From Niastella sp. OAS944 (GTDB lineage: Bacteria; Bacteroidota; Bacteroidia; Chitinophagales; Chitinophagaceae): a DNA stretch of 64,000 nt. Under the pieces are notes generated by a model. That model was given only the letters and a program-made list of their open reading frames with translations, made no database searches and was not told the DNA's origin. The stretch spans positions 62,001 to 126,000 of the forward strand of contig JANUBW010000004.1 in NCBI GenBank assembly GCA_024809215.1, read 5' to 3'. A program made the position numbers and the translations under genes. This document shows, piece by piece, positions 16,219-27,407 of this stretch (its first letter is position 1; each line of letters begins with the position of its first letter).

Positions 16219-17421
16219 CTATATCAGTTCACGTAATGGCACAAAAAAGTTATTGGTCTCCACTGCGCGGCGCGCTTTTCGTTTAATGGCATCAGTTAAC
16301 GAAAGCTTGCCCTCTACAACCAGTTGCAGGTCTCTACCATCCATACCAATAATACTGGTACGTTTACCCTGGGCGAACAGGGCCAGCCCATCATTGGTAA
16401 ACCCGGCTTCACTAATAAATATACCCCGCGCCCAGGTGCTTCTCGATTCTACTTTAGAATTAAACACCAGCAACGCATCTTCATCACTTTTCTCAGTGCC
16501 CCATTTGGCAGAAAGAATATAGATCTGGCCTTCCAGCTCAAAACTGCCACTAATAACAGTTTCCTTTACGGTGAAGTCGCCGGAGGTCATCAATCCCTCA
16601 GTATCAAATAAGCGATTGAGGAATGTGCCAAATGCTTTTCCTTTTTCGGCTAAAGGCAACAATTGTAACGCTTTATAATGCTCTGCCAGATTGGATGCCT
16701 TTTTAACCTCCGCTTCAACTGGCTGACTAACGGTTGTAATAACAGGAGCAGGTTGTTCAGGCTTTACTTCTTTTACATACACCGGCGGTTTAAGTCTTAC
16801 AATTGGCGTTGGCTTTCTGGGCGCCTGTTTAATACCTGAGAAGAAATATTTGATCTGTTTTATAAAAATAAGCGCCACACCAGCAATCAATACAAAAATG
16901 GCATCAGGCACATTTGCATCTTTTCCATTAAGTATGCCTGCTCCACACATGGTTATAATCAACCCTGCAAACCTTGCTAAGTACAAAACACCTGATCTGG
17001 AGCTCCAGCTCCATTTCCCATGTGTTGTCTTATCGTGCCGCGAATAAGTAAATACCCTATCTCCTAAAGGCGATACCAATAACCAGCCCAACACCAATAT
17101 TATCAGGGCTGCCCATGTATCGTTATACTCCTTTTTTGGGGTACTCTCTAACATACCTATTGCCCCTACTCCCAAAAGCAGTCCAAGAATGCCACGACTC
17201 CAGGCCAGTAGCATGTATATATCGAAATCATTTTTTAAAGATGATAAGGGACGAGGGCGTTGATCATCGCGACGCAGCGAAACGGGAGATAAAACAATAA
17301 AAAAAGCAGTCATTATTGCAGCAATGCCAGATTCAGGGTGTTTTTCACTAAACTGTGATACAGAGAGAATACCTAACATACCCCCCCAGATAAGACGGCC
17401 CCAAAATTCTAAAACATTCAT
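16219..17421 (-). CDS. Membrane-anchored Mrr-like paralogue with degenerate active site
   Basis: The 400-residue protein repeats the layout of its neighbour: five or so transmembrane helices (1-190), a proline-rich linker (200-240) and a C-terminal Mrr-like domain. The last 80 residues are close to the neighbour (STWARGIFIS, GKRTSIIGMDG, NNFFVPL). The active site is altered: the Asp of IDGSFEL is Ser291 (ISGSFEL) and the Glu of EAKW is Ser304 (SAKW), while Lys306 stays. It is therefore unlikely to cut DNA and may be a regulatory or sensing partner. Transcribed first of the pair. Confidence 0.72.
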   Translation of the reverse strand: MNVLEFWGRLIWGGMLGILSVSQFSEKHPESGIAAIMTAFFIVLSPVSLRRDDQRPRPLSSLKNDFDIYMLLAWSRGILGLLLGVGAIGMLESTPKKEYNDTWAALIILVLGWLLVSPLGDRVFTYSRHDKTTHGKWSWSSRSGVLYLARFAGLIITMCGAGILNGKDANVPDAIFVLIAGVALIFIKQIKYFFSGIKQAPRKPTPIVRLKPPVYVKEVKPEQPAPVITTVSQPVEAEVKKASNLAEHYKALQLLPLAEKGKAFGTFLNRLFDTEGLMTSGDFTVKETVISGSFELEGQIYILSAKWGTEKSDEDALLVFNSKVESRSTWARGIFISEAGFTNDGLALFAQGKRTSIIGMDGRDLQLVVEGKLSLTDAIKRKARRAVETNNFFVPLRELI

Positions 17422-17542
17422 GCAGATAGTTGAGTTAAAGCAATCTTAACAGCTAAAGATACTCATTCTTGTTATTGTTCCAAAGCAACTATATTAACGT
17501 CAATGGGTTAAACTATATTTCATGTTTCGCATACAAAATGCA

Positions 17543-17575
17543 AAAAGGATGTAACTCAACCGGTTACATCCTTTT
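17543..17575. terminator. Bidirectional terminator after rph
   Basis: AAAGGATGTAAC and GTTACATCCTTT form a 12-bp stem with a TCAACCG loop, with A and T runs on the two sides. It ends transcription of the minus-strand rph gene. Confidence 0.8.
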
Positions 17576-17607
17576 CAATGCGGTAATGCCCTTAGGAACA
17601 CATACCG

Positions 17608-20220
17608 TTAGGTCAACACTTCCACATACCCATCTGTACCATTTACCCTTATCCGCTGCCCTTCTTTTATAACTTTAGTTGCGTTCTCAACACCCACTAC
17701 AGCCGGCAAACCGTATTCACGGGCTATAACCGCGCCATGCGTCATAACGCCGCCAACTTCGGTTACCAGACCCTTTATTGAAACGAACAGGGGCGTCCAA
17801 CTGGGATCGGTAAAAGTGGTTACTAAAATATCTCCTTCTTCAAGGTTCGCATTGGCCATATTGAGTATAACACGCGCCCGCCCTTCTATGGTACCCGATG
17901 ATACTGGCAATCCAATGATAGCGCCGGCAGGAAGATTCTCCCGTTTGTACTTGCCTGAGACCATCTCTCCTTCGGAGGTTAATACCCGTGGCGGCGTTAG
18001 CTTTTCAAATATTTTGTATTCTTCTTTTCGTTTATTGATGAGTTCGTGATCGAGCGTATGCGTGCGCACTACTTCACGCAGTTCTGCAAACGTTAGATAG
18101 TATATATCTTCTATTTCATGAATCATTTTTGCCTGTAACAGTTTTGCTGCTTCTTTCAGCATTGCCTGTTTATAAATAAAATAACGGTTAACCATACTGT
18201 ATTTCGGGTACTCCCGGTAACCCGAAAGATTTCGCAGCAGATCGATCATTTGTTTTGTTTCTTCCACCTTTCGCTTACCATCGGGCAACACTGCCAGGCG
18301 TTCCAATATCTCCTGTTCCTTTTTCAATGCTTCCTGTAACCCCTGTTCAAATTTTCGTTTACTGGCACCAGGTTCCTGGTTTTTGATATTGCTAAGGATC
18401 AGCGGCGCTAATGTACCCGGTTTCTCTATCCAGCGGGTTTTCGTAATGTCTATTTCCCCCGCACATCGCATTCCGTATTTGTTTAAAAAACTAATAAGGG
18501 CCTCGCGCGCTTCCTGTCCGCCATTGATCGTCGCCAATCCATCAAGAAAATTATCATCATGTTCCCGCTCAAGATATGCTATCACTTCAGCATAAGGCCG
18601 CACTACATCGGCCACATCCAACAATGCAAGTCCCATTTCCGATGTAATGTTATTAGGTACCGATTGCGCAAGCGTATCTGCAGCATTCTTTTCACCCAGC
18701 CATTCTTTCATTTGATTATTGATCCAGAATGCGGCATTCATTCCGGCCATAATTATATTCAGCCTTTCAGTTAACCCCTGTTTTGACAACACTACTTCAT
18801 TCTGAATAAGATCAAATAGTTCTACTCCTGTTTTTGATTGAATGCTTTGTTTCAACGTTTCTATTTCATCCTCGCTCTTTTCAATCAGGACCTTGGCTAT
18901 GCCGGCATCGTTTCCGGCCTGCGCCTGTATGTCTGCAGCAGACATACCCTTATGACTTTTAATAAGCCCAAACTGTTTTCCATCATCCGGTAACAACGGT
19001 ATAAAATTGTCCCGCTCCAAAACCGTTTCCAACGCATCTCTTATCAGCGGATCAGATTGTCCAAATACATTTAATAAATTATCACGGCCCGAAGGCGTTG
19101 CCACTCCTTTTGTAATATCAACAAACAACCTTCCACCGGCAGTACGCATGTGCGCGCCGGCTATCATTTGGTAAAACGACAAACCCAATGGCTTCATGGC
19201 ATCGGTCATCATTTGTTGATGCCCTACAGATACATATACATGGTTTTCCCGGTCATTTATTTCGGGTACGGGAAATAAGGTAGTGATGGGTCGGCTTTGA
19301 ACTATATAGAACTTATCATCAACCAAGCACCATTCAATATCCTGCGGCCGGCCAAAATGCGTTTCTATCTTTCTGCCTATATATTCCAATTGTACTATTT
19401 GCTCATCGGTTAACGCCTGCGTGTTTTGCCGGGCGGCTTCAATCTCCTGTTTTTTGGTTCCCCCATTTTGTACGGCATATATAGCCAGCTTCTTGGCCGA
19501 TACCTTCTTGTCAATCACCACACCTGCCCGTACTTTATAATTATCGGCATTTACCAAACCTGCTACCAGCGTTTCCCCCAGTCCAAAACTGGCATCAATG
19601 GATACTATCTTTCTGTTACCATTAACAGGGTCGGCGGTGAACATAATACCAGCTACCTGCGGAAATACCATCTTCTGTATTACTACCGATAAATAAACCT
19701 TTCGATGATCGAACCCATTTTGAATACGATAGGTAACTGCTCTATCGGTAAACAACGAAGCCCAGCACTTGCTGATATGTTTTAGAATTTCTTCCCTGCC
19801 TGTTACGTTCAAATAAGTGTCCTGCTGACCCGCAAAGGATGCCGTTGGCAGGTCTTCAGCGGTTGCACTACTCCGTACGGCATAAGCATTGTTTTCACCA
19901 AACCTGGCAAGCAGCTGAACAACCTCATCCTTTATAGCATCAGGAATGGCAATTACTTTTATCGCTTTGCGAATGGCTGCGCTTAAGGTACTGATGGCCT
20001 CCCGCTGTTCCGTCTTCAGCAGGGACAATTGATGCAGCAGCTCATTGATCTGCGGCGTTCCCTCAATGAGTTCTTTATACGCTTGGGTTGAAATGCAAAA
20101 CCCATCCGGCACATATATGCCTTCAATTTTGGCAAGCTCGCCCAGGTTGGCGCTTTTACCACCTACAAGGGGAAGTTTTGTACTGTCAAGATCCTGAAGA
20201 TTGAATACATATGAGTTCAT
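17608..20220 (-). CDS. rph: Rifamycin phosphotransferase
   Basis: The 870-residue protein matches rifamycin phosphotransferase (RPH) along its whole length, rather than the longer central-metabolism PEP synthase. The N-terminal ATP-binding domain has VGGKSANLGELAKIEG, YAVRSSATAEDLPTASFAGQ and DIEWCLVDDKFYIVQSRP. A middle rifamycin-binding domain starts near VGHQQMMTDAMKPLGLSFY. The C-terminal phosphohistidine domain has GGVMTHGAVIAREYGLPAVVG with the catalytic His near 828. The enzyme uses ATP and water to phosphorylate rifampicin and release AMP and phosphate, giving resistance. A strong Shine-Dalgarno sequence precedes it, unlike the rest of the window, suggesting transfer. It is a single-gene unit with its own terminator. 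Confidence 0.9.
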   Translation of the reverse strand: MNSYVFNLQDLDSTKLPLVGGKSANLGELAKIEGIYVPDGFCISTQAYKELIEGTPQINELLHQLSLLKTEQREAISTLSAAIRKAIKVIAIPDAIKDEVVQLLARFGENNAYAVRSSATAEDLPTASFAGQQDTYLNVTGREEILKHISKCWASLFTDRAVTYRIQNGFDHRKVYLSVVIQKMVFPQVAGIMFTADPVNGNRKIVSIDASFGLGETLVAGLVNADNYKVRAGVVIDKKVSAKKLAIYAVQNGGTKKQEIEAARQNTQALTDEQIVQLEYIGRKIETHFGRPQDIEWCLVDDKFYIVQSRPITTLFPVPEINDRENHVYVSVGHQQMMTDAMKPLGLSFYQMIAGAHMRTAGGRLFVDITKGVATPSGRDNLLNVFGQSDPLIRDALETVLERDNFIPLLPDDGKQFGLIKSHKGMSAADIQAQAGNDAGIAKVLIEKSEDEIETLKQSIQSKTGVELFDLIQNEVVLSKQGLTERLNIIMAGMNAAFWINNQMKEWLGEKNAADTLAQSVPNNITSEMGLALLDVADVVRPYAEVIAYLEREHDDNFLDGLATINGGQEAREALISFLNKYGMRCAGEIDITKTRWIEKPGTLAPLILSNIKNQEPGASKRKFEQGLQEALKKEQEILERLAVLPDGKRKVEETKQMIDLLRNLSGYREYPKYSMVNRYFIYKQAMLKEAAKLLQAKMIHEIEDIYYLTFAELREVVRTHTLDHELINKRKEEYKIFEKLTPPRVLTSEGEMVSGKYKRENLPAGAIIGLPVSSGTIEGRARVILNMANANLEEGDILVTTFTDPSWTPLFVSIKGLVTEVGGVMTHGAVIAREYGLPAVVGVENATKVIKEGQRIRVNGTDGYVEVLT

Positions 20221-20228
20221 ATAGCAGC

Positions 20229-20237
20229 CTCCTTTTT
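20229..20237 (-). promoter_or_regulatory. Shine-Dalgarno sequence AAAAGGAGG of rph
   Basis: On the minus strand the nonamer is complementary to the 16S anti-Shine-Dalgarno sequence and sits 8 nt before the ATG, an ideal spacing. Genes of this window otherwise lack such sequences. It suggests rph came from a Firmicutes-like donor. Confidence 0.7.
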
Positions 20238-20639
20238 AGGTTCTATTGATAAAAATAGCCGATGCACATGGCTAAAAACGGCTTTCAATACTTTATTTTT
20301 TTTATTCAACCTTTATAAAGGCAAAAGCGTTGTTCTTACAATAGCAGAGGACAGAGAGGGTTCTTTACCAGCCGTTTGAGATGAATTGTGAGGAAACTTA
20401 ATATTTCCATATTCGTTTCCCGATAGCCTATTTTAAAAAAAAATTAAAAAATGATAAACAATCTTTCAATCACCAATGTTACTGTCTGGTTAACATTTTG
20501 AACAGCTATTCCTCCCATACCGTCATGGCAGGAATGCTGGCAACCTATTCTGCTATGATAGTAACACTGACCTGTTGTATATTTATATATATACAAAAAA
20601 CACTCGTGCCTCCATCTTCATACACCTTAAATCTTTTGT
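20238..20639. other. Divergent intergenic region between rph and an AraC gene
   Basis: No gene is seen in these 400 bp. A short stem TAGCC...GGCTA followed by five Ts (20251-20274, minus strand) lies in the rph leader and could act as a weak attenuator. Two near-perfect arms, TGTTACTGTC at 20477 and GATAGTAACA at 20557, form an inverted repeat 80 bp apart closer to the AraC gene. A -7-like ATCTTTTG lies next to the AraC start. Confidence 0.4.
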
Positions 20640-21539
20640 ATGAAGACAAGTAGTAGTCCCGTTTACCTGCGCACCATAAAGGAAATGAACGACCTTACCG
20701 GTCATTCATGGAACATAGACGGCTTGCGGGTATTTATAAAAAAGCCTGATCCTGACAACGCGCATTTTTCACAGCCTTTTCGTACAGATTCCTACTGGGT
20801 GCTTCTTGTTATGCAAAATTCTTTAACCATACAATTGAATGGAGAAGAAGTTGTTGCAAAAGAAAATGACCTGTTGATCATTCCACCGCATGTGATACGC
20901 CAGGCAAATGGAGCAGACAATGAATGTAAAGCAGCCTGCGTGGCCTTTACGCCCGAGTTCCTCTTAGGCGCCGGTCTTTCTCAAAGGTACATTGACCTGT
21001 TTGACTTTCTTTTCAACAGCGGCGGTTTGCATTTTCAAATGGCTGCAGAAGATGCTTCGCGGTTCATGAATGTAATAACCATGTTACGCGAAAAGAACTT
21101 TGTAGAAAGCGATCACCCTTTTACAGCGGAAGTTGTGCGCCATTTTTTTAATGTGTTCCAGTTTGAGCTGGCAGGGCTTTACCACAAATATTCAAATCAG
21201 AAAAAAACGGTACACGATCATAAGGAAGAACTGCTTTGGCGGTTCCTTGCGTTGCTTTCGAAACATGTTAAAACAGAACGCAGCCTGCAGTTTTATGCAA
21301 ACAGGTTATATGTAACAGCAAAGTATCTTACGCAAACGGTGAAAAAAATTTCGGGCAAAACAGCCGGGGAATATATTGATGAACTGGTGATCGTTGAAGC
21401 CAAGAACCTGTTACGCGACCCTTCACTTACCATTGCACAGGTAGCAGACCGCATGTATTTTAGCGATCAGTTTTTCTTCAGCAAGTTCTTTAAACGCTAT
21501 GCTGGCATCACCCCTTCTGAGTACCGGAAGAGCATTTGA
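20640..21539 (+). CDS. AraC-family transcriptional regulator
   Basis: The 299-residue protein has an N-terminal cupin sensing domain (about 20-170: LTIQLNGEEVVAKENDLLII, HVIRQANG) and a C-terminal AraC double HTH (about 200-298). The HTH parts are RSLQFYANRLYVTAKYLTQTVKKISGKT and LTIAQVADRMYFSDQFFFSKFFKRY, ending GITPSEYRKS. It is divergent from rph and separated from the lipid locus by a strong terminator. Which neighbour it controls cannot be told; the terminator argues against co-transcription with the lipid genes. Confidence 0.88.
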   Translation: MKTSSSPVYLRTIKEMNDLTGHSWNIDGLRVFIKKPDPDNAHFSQPFRTDSYWVLLVMQNSLTIQLNGEEVVAKENDLLIIPPHVIRQANGADNECKAACVAFTPEFLLGAGLSQRYIDLFDFLFNSGGLHFQMAAEDASRFMNVITMLREKNFVESDHPFTAEVVRHFFNVFQFELAGLYHKYSNQKKTVHDHKEELLWRFLALLSKHVKTERSLQFYANRLYVTAKYLTQTVKKISGKTAGEYIDELVIVEAKNLLRDPSLTIAQVADRMYFSDQFFFSKFFKRYAGITPSEYRKSI

Positions 21540-21574
21540 CGATAGTATTGTTATAAACATTTTTGACATATTCT

Positions 21575-21608
21575 ACACCGGCGCTGAACAACAGCGCCGG
21601 TGTTTTTG
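21575..21608 (+). terminator. Strong terminator after the AraC gene
   Basis: ACACCGGCGCTG and CAGCGCCGGTGT form a perfect 12-bp stem with an AACAA loop and a following TTTTT. Confidence 0.85.
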
Positions 21609-21678
21609 TATGCGCCTGTTATATCGAGAATACACATTGGGCAAGCTTTTGTTCAAAGAAAGACCGTTATTATTTTAA

Positions 21679-24148
<2,470 letters not shown>

Positions 24149-24149
<1 letters not shown>

Positions 24150-25141
24150 TGAAAAAGAAGGTATTGATAACAGGGGCCAGCGGGTTTATAGGCTTTCACC
24201 TCATTGAAGCTGCCCTGAAAAGAGGACTTGCCGTTTGTGCAGCAGTAAGGCAGGGAAGCGCCATCGATCACCTGAAGAGTTATGATATTGAATATTGTGA
24301 GCTTGATTATAACAACGAAGAACAGCTGGTAAAACAACTGGCAGCTACAGGTTGCGACTATATCATTCATGCTGTCGGCGCTACACGGGCAGGCTCACAA
24401 CAAGCATATGATAAAATAAACGCAGAATATACTTTCAATTTGGCCAGCGCCGCATTGAAAGTTGCGGATAATAAGATCACCAGGTTTGTTTTTATGAGCA
24501 GCCTGGCAGCAGTTGGTCCGCTGAACGACAAAAACACGTTGATCACGGAAAATGTAACGCCTGCCCCGGTAACTGCTTACGGCAGAAGCAAGCTGCTGGC
24601 TGAACAAAAACTACAAACATTACCACAGTTACCCCTGGTGGTGTTACGCCCAACCGCAGTATACGGTGCGCGGGAGCGCGACATCCTGATCATGATGCGC
24701 TCCATAAACCGTGGAATTGAAGCATATATTGGCAAGGGCGATCAACAGTTAAGCTTTGTATATGTTAAAGACCTTGCCTCGGTAACGATCGACTCATTGT
24801 TCTCCCGGGTATCACAAATGACATTCAATATATCCGACGGTGCCGGTTACGACCAATATGAACTTGCCCGGCTTTGCAAATGGATCTTACACAAGAACAC
24901 TTTACGATTGCACCTGCCACATAAAATGGTAAAAGGACTTGCCTTTACGCTGGAAAAAATATATGCATGGCGTGGTAAAACACCTGTGCTCAACCGCGAA
25001 AAACTGCAGGAGCTAACAGCCATTAACTGGCAATGCAGTATTGAAAAGGCAAAAATACATTTAGGTTTTAGTCCGCAGTATGCATTGGACCGTGGACTTA
25101 GAGAAACGTTACAATGGTACAGTGATAACAAGTGGTTATAA
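24149..25141 (+). CDS. NAD(P)-dependent epimerase/reductase, candidate 3-ketosphinganine or ceramide reductase
   Basis: The 330-residue protein is an extended SDR: TGASGFIGFHLIEAAL at residue 8, HAVGATRAGSQQAYDKIN, the Ser of MSSLAAVGP, and the active-site YGRSK near 144. Bacteroides and Caulobacter sphingolipid pathways use an enzyme of this superfamily to reduce the 3-keto group of the sphingoid base or of ceramide. The start codon overlaps the stop of the acyltransferase (TAATG), so it belongs to the same transcript. A sugar epimerase role is possible on fold alone but less likely here. Confidence 0.7.
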
Positions 25142-25167
25142 TTATATATAAGAAAAATTAAGGTTTT

Positions 25168-26496
25168 ATGAAAGAACAAATGTTGCCGGCAAAAGGAAAG
25201 TTAGGTATCCTGCTTCCTGGTTTAGGTGCCGTAGCTTCTACGATGATCGCAGGCGTTATCGCCACAAGGAAGGGCTTGTCGAAGCCGGTTGGTTCGCTTA
25301 CTCAAACCGGTCATATTGAGCTGGGCGAAGGAAAAGGCGATCGCAATCCGCTTATCAAGGATTTTGTACCACTGGCATCACTGGAAGATGTGGTTTTTGG
25401 CGGCTGGGATATTTATGAGGATAACGTATATGAAGCAGCCAGTAATGCGCGGGTGCTTGATCAGGAATTGCTGAAGAGCATCAAGCCCGAGCTAGAAGCC
25501 ATTAAACCCATGAAGGCTGTATTTGACAGAAGTTATGTAAGAAACCTCGACGGTACTTTTTACAAACAAACAGCCACCAAATGGGATGCGGCCCAGGAGC
25601 TCATCAAGGATATTGAAAATTTCAAAAAAGAAAATAAAGTAAGCCGGGTAGTAATTGTATGGACCGGTTCAACCGAGAAATACCTTGAGCAATCTGCAGT
25701 GCATGAATCGATCGCTTCTTTCGAAGCAGGTTTGAAGAACAATGACGTAGCTATTGCACCCAGCATGATCTACGCTTATGCCGCAGTAAGCCAGGGCATT
25801 CCTTTTATCAACGGCGCCCCTAACCTTACGACCGATATTCCCGCCATTGTACAACTGGCCAACAAAACAAAAACGGCTATTGGCGGAAAGGATTTTAAAA
25901 CCGGTCAAACGCTGATGAAAACAGTAGTAGCACCGGGGCTGGCAGCACGCTCTCTGGGTGTGAGCGGCTGGTACTCAACCAACATCCTTGGAAACCGTGA
26001 TGGCCTGGTGCTCGATGATGAACAGAACTTCAAAACGAAGGAAGTATCAAAGCTCGGTGTACTGGAAGACATTCTGCGCCCCGACCTGCACCCCGACCTG
26101 TATGGCGAATTGTATCACAAGATCCGCATCAATTATTATCCCCCTCATGGCGATAATAAAGAAAGCTGGGACAATATCGACATCTTCGGCTGGCTGAACT
26201 ATAAAATGCAGATCAAGATCAATTTCCTTTGCCGCGATTCAATTCTGGCAGCGCCGCTTGTACTTGACCTCGCGCTGTTTGCCGACCTGGCCCAACGAGC
26301 AGGCATGTACGGTGTACAGGATTGGTTATCGTTCTATCTTAAAGCGCCGCAGTCAAAAGATGGCGCACCGGTAGAGAATGATATTTTCAAACAACTGAAT
26401 ACACTGAAAGAAGTGTTACGCAATATGATGCAGGAGCCCACATCAGAGCCCGGCACATTGAAGCATACCCTGGAAGTAGAAGAGGCTATAAGATGA
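25168..26496 (+). CDS. ino1: myo-Inositol-3-phosphate synthase
   Basis: The 442-residue protein has the family's N-terminal Rossmann motif LGILLPGLGAVASTMIAGV, the segment FGGWDIYEDNVYEAA, and the catalytic region IAPSMIYAYAAVSQGIPFINGAPN with the SKN-like GGKDFKTGQTLMKTV motif, followed by SGWYSTNILGNRDG. The enzyme converts glucose-6-phosphate to 1L-myo-inositol-3-phosphate with bound NAD. In bacteria it feeds inositol-lipid synthesis, here through the CDP-alcohol transferase at 29972. It lies 26 bp after the reductase and overlaps the phosphatase start by ATGA. Confidence 0.9.
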   Translation: MKEQMLPAKGKLGILLPGLGAVASTMIAGVIATRKGLSKPVGSLTQTGHIELGEGKGDRNPLIKDFVPLASLEDVVFGGWDIYEDNVYEAASNARVLDQELLKSIKPELEAIKPMKAVFDRSYVRNLDGTFYKQTATKWDAAQELIKDIENFKKENKVSRVVIVWTGSTEKYLEQSAVHESIASFEAGLKNNDVAIAPSMIYAYAAVSQGIPFINGAPNLTTDIPAIVQLANKTKTAIGGKDFKTGQTLMKTVVAPGLAARSLGVSGWYSTNILGNRDGLVLDDEQNFKTKEVSKLGVLEDILRPDLHPDLYGELYHKIRINYYPPHGDNKESWDNIDIFGWLNYKMQIKINFLCRDSILAAPLVLDLALFADLAQRAGMYGVQDWLSFYLKAPQSKDGAPVENDIFKQLNTLKEVLRNMMQEPTSEPGTLKHTLEVEEAIR

Positions 26497-26945
26497 TAAA
26501 ATTGGCGGGTATAATTGCAACTGCAGGCGGTATTGGCTTTCTCAGAAAGGGAGCAGGCACAGCCGCCGCAGTTGTTTTTTGTATTGCCTGGTATTTTATT
26601 TCCATAGGATATATATACCAGGCATTGCTGCTGGTGGCGTTACTGGCAGCGGGTATATGGAGTGCTACCCGTATGGAAACGGTTTGGGAACATGACAGCA
26701 ACAGGATCGTTATAGATGAAGTATTGGGCATGATGATAACGCTGGCATTTTTACCCAACGATGTACAATATATCATAACGGGATGCGTGCTCTTTCGCTT
26801 TTTCGATATTGTAAAGCCACTGGGCATTCGCAGGGCAGAATCACTGCCGCGTGGTATAGGCGTAATGGCCGATGATGTGCTGGCGGGCGTTTATGCCCAC
26901 CTGCTCCTACGGCTATGCAAATATTTTGAGATTTCGGGATTTTGA
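26493..26945 (+). CDS. PgpA-family lipid phosphatase (candidate phosphatidylinositol-phosphate phosphatase)
   Basis: The 150-residue membrane protein has PgpA-family motifs: GGIGFLRKGAGTAAA, RIVIDEVLGMM, FRFFDIVKPLGIRRAE, and GIGVMADDVLAGVYAH with the metal-binding Asp pair. PgpA normally dephosphorylates phosphatidylglycerophosphate. In an inositol-lipid locus the likely substrate is phosphatidylinositol phosphate made by the neighbouring transferase; that is inference from position. Translation is coupled to the synthase by ATGA. The last six residues (FEISGF) lie in a short repeat element, so the C-terminal tail is shaped by it. Confidence 0.82.
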   Translation: MIKLAGIIATAGGIGFLRKGAGTAAAVVFCIAWYFISIGYIYQALLLVALLAAGIWSATRMETVWEHDSNRIVIDEVLGMMITLAFLPNDVQYIITGCVLFRFFDIVKPLGIRRAESLPRGIGVMADDVLAGVYAHLLLRLCKYFEISGF

Positions 26946-27022
26946 GATTTCGGGATTTCGCAATTTATTAACCTGCTGAGCAATAGCAAATCTCAAAATC
27001 TCTAAATCCCTAAATCAGAAAT
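26932..27022. repeat. Inverted and tandem repeat element inside the operon
   Basis: GAGATTTCGGGATTT occurs twice in tandem at 26930-26961, and a related inverted copy (AAATCTCAAAATCTCTAAATCC) lies at 26990-27012, so the whole can fold into a large imperfect hairpin. It fills most of the 78-bp gap between the phosphatase and the GtrA gene and supplies the last codons of the phosphatase. It looks like a small palindromic mobile repeat. Confidence 0.55.
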
Positions 27023-27023
27023 C

Positions 27024-27404
27024 ATGATCACATTTTTGAAAGCCAATGCAGCATCGCTGGCAGCATCATTATGTGATTTTCTGATGACCATGCTGCTGGT
27101 ACAGGTGTGTAAGATAAATGTGGTAATGGCAGCGGCTACAGGTACAATAACGGGCGGCATAGTTAATTTTTTGATAGGCAGGCATTGGGTTTTCAACGCA
27201 GGAGATGAAAAAGCAGTAAGGCAACTTTGGAAGTACGCGCTGGTATGGACCGGTAATTTATTCCTGAATACAGGCGGAGTATATGTATTTGCCTGCCACG
27301 CCGGTTTGCATTATGCCATTTCAAAAGTAGTAGTATCACTACTGGTTGCTTTCCTGTACAATTATCCCTTGCAAAAGAATTTTGTGTTCAGCAATAATTG
27401 GTAG
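27024..27404 (+). CDS. GtrA-family membrane protein
   Basis: The 126-residue protein has four predicted transmembrane helices: LKANAASLAASLCDFLMTMLL, VMAAATGTITGGIVNFLIG, KYALVWTGNLFLNTGGVYVF and ISKVVVSLLVAFLYNYPLQ. The motif NFLIGRHWVF followed by NYPLQKNFVF is the GtrA signature. GtrA proteins are thought to help flip undecaprenyl-linked sugars or other lipid-linked substrates across the membrane. In this lipid operon a role in moving a lipid intermediate is possible. It sits between the phosphatase and the DUF5686 barrel, only 3 bp from the latter. Confidence 0.82.
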   Translation: MITFLKANAASLAASLCDFLMTMLLVQVCKINVVMAAATGTITGGIVNFLIGRHWVFNAGDEKAVRQLWKYALVWTGNLFLNTGGVYVFACHAGLHYAISKVVVSLLVAFLYNYPLQKNFVFSNNW

Positions 27405-27407
27405 ACG

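Noticed and set aside
17608-20220. Calling the gene phosphoenolpyruvate synthase (ppsA)
   Set aside because: The middle domain and C-terminal order match rifamycin phosphotransferase; the PEP synthase order, with the His domain before a PEP-binding barrel, is not seen.
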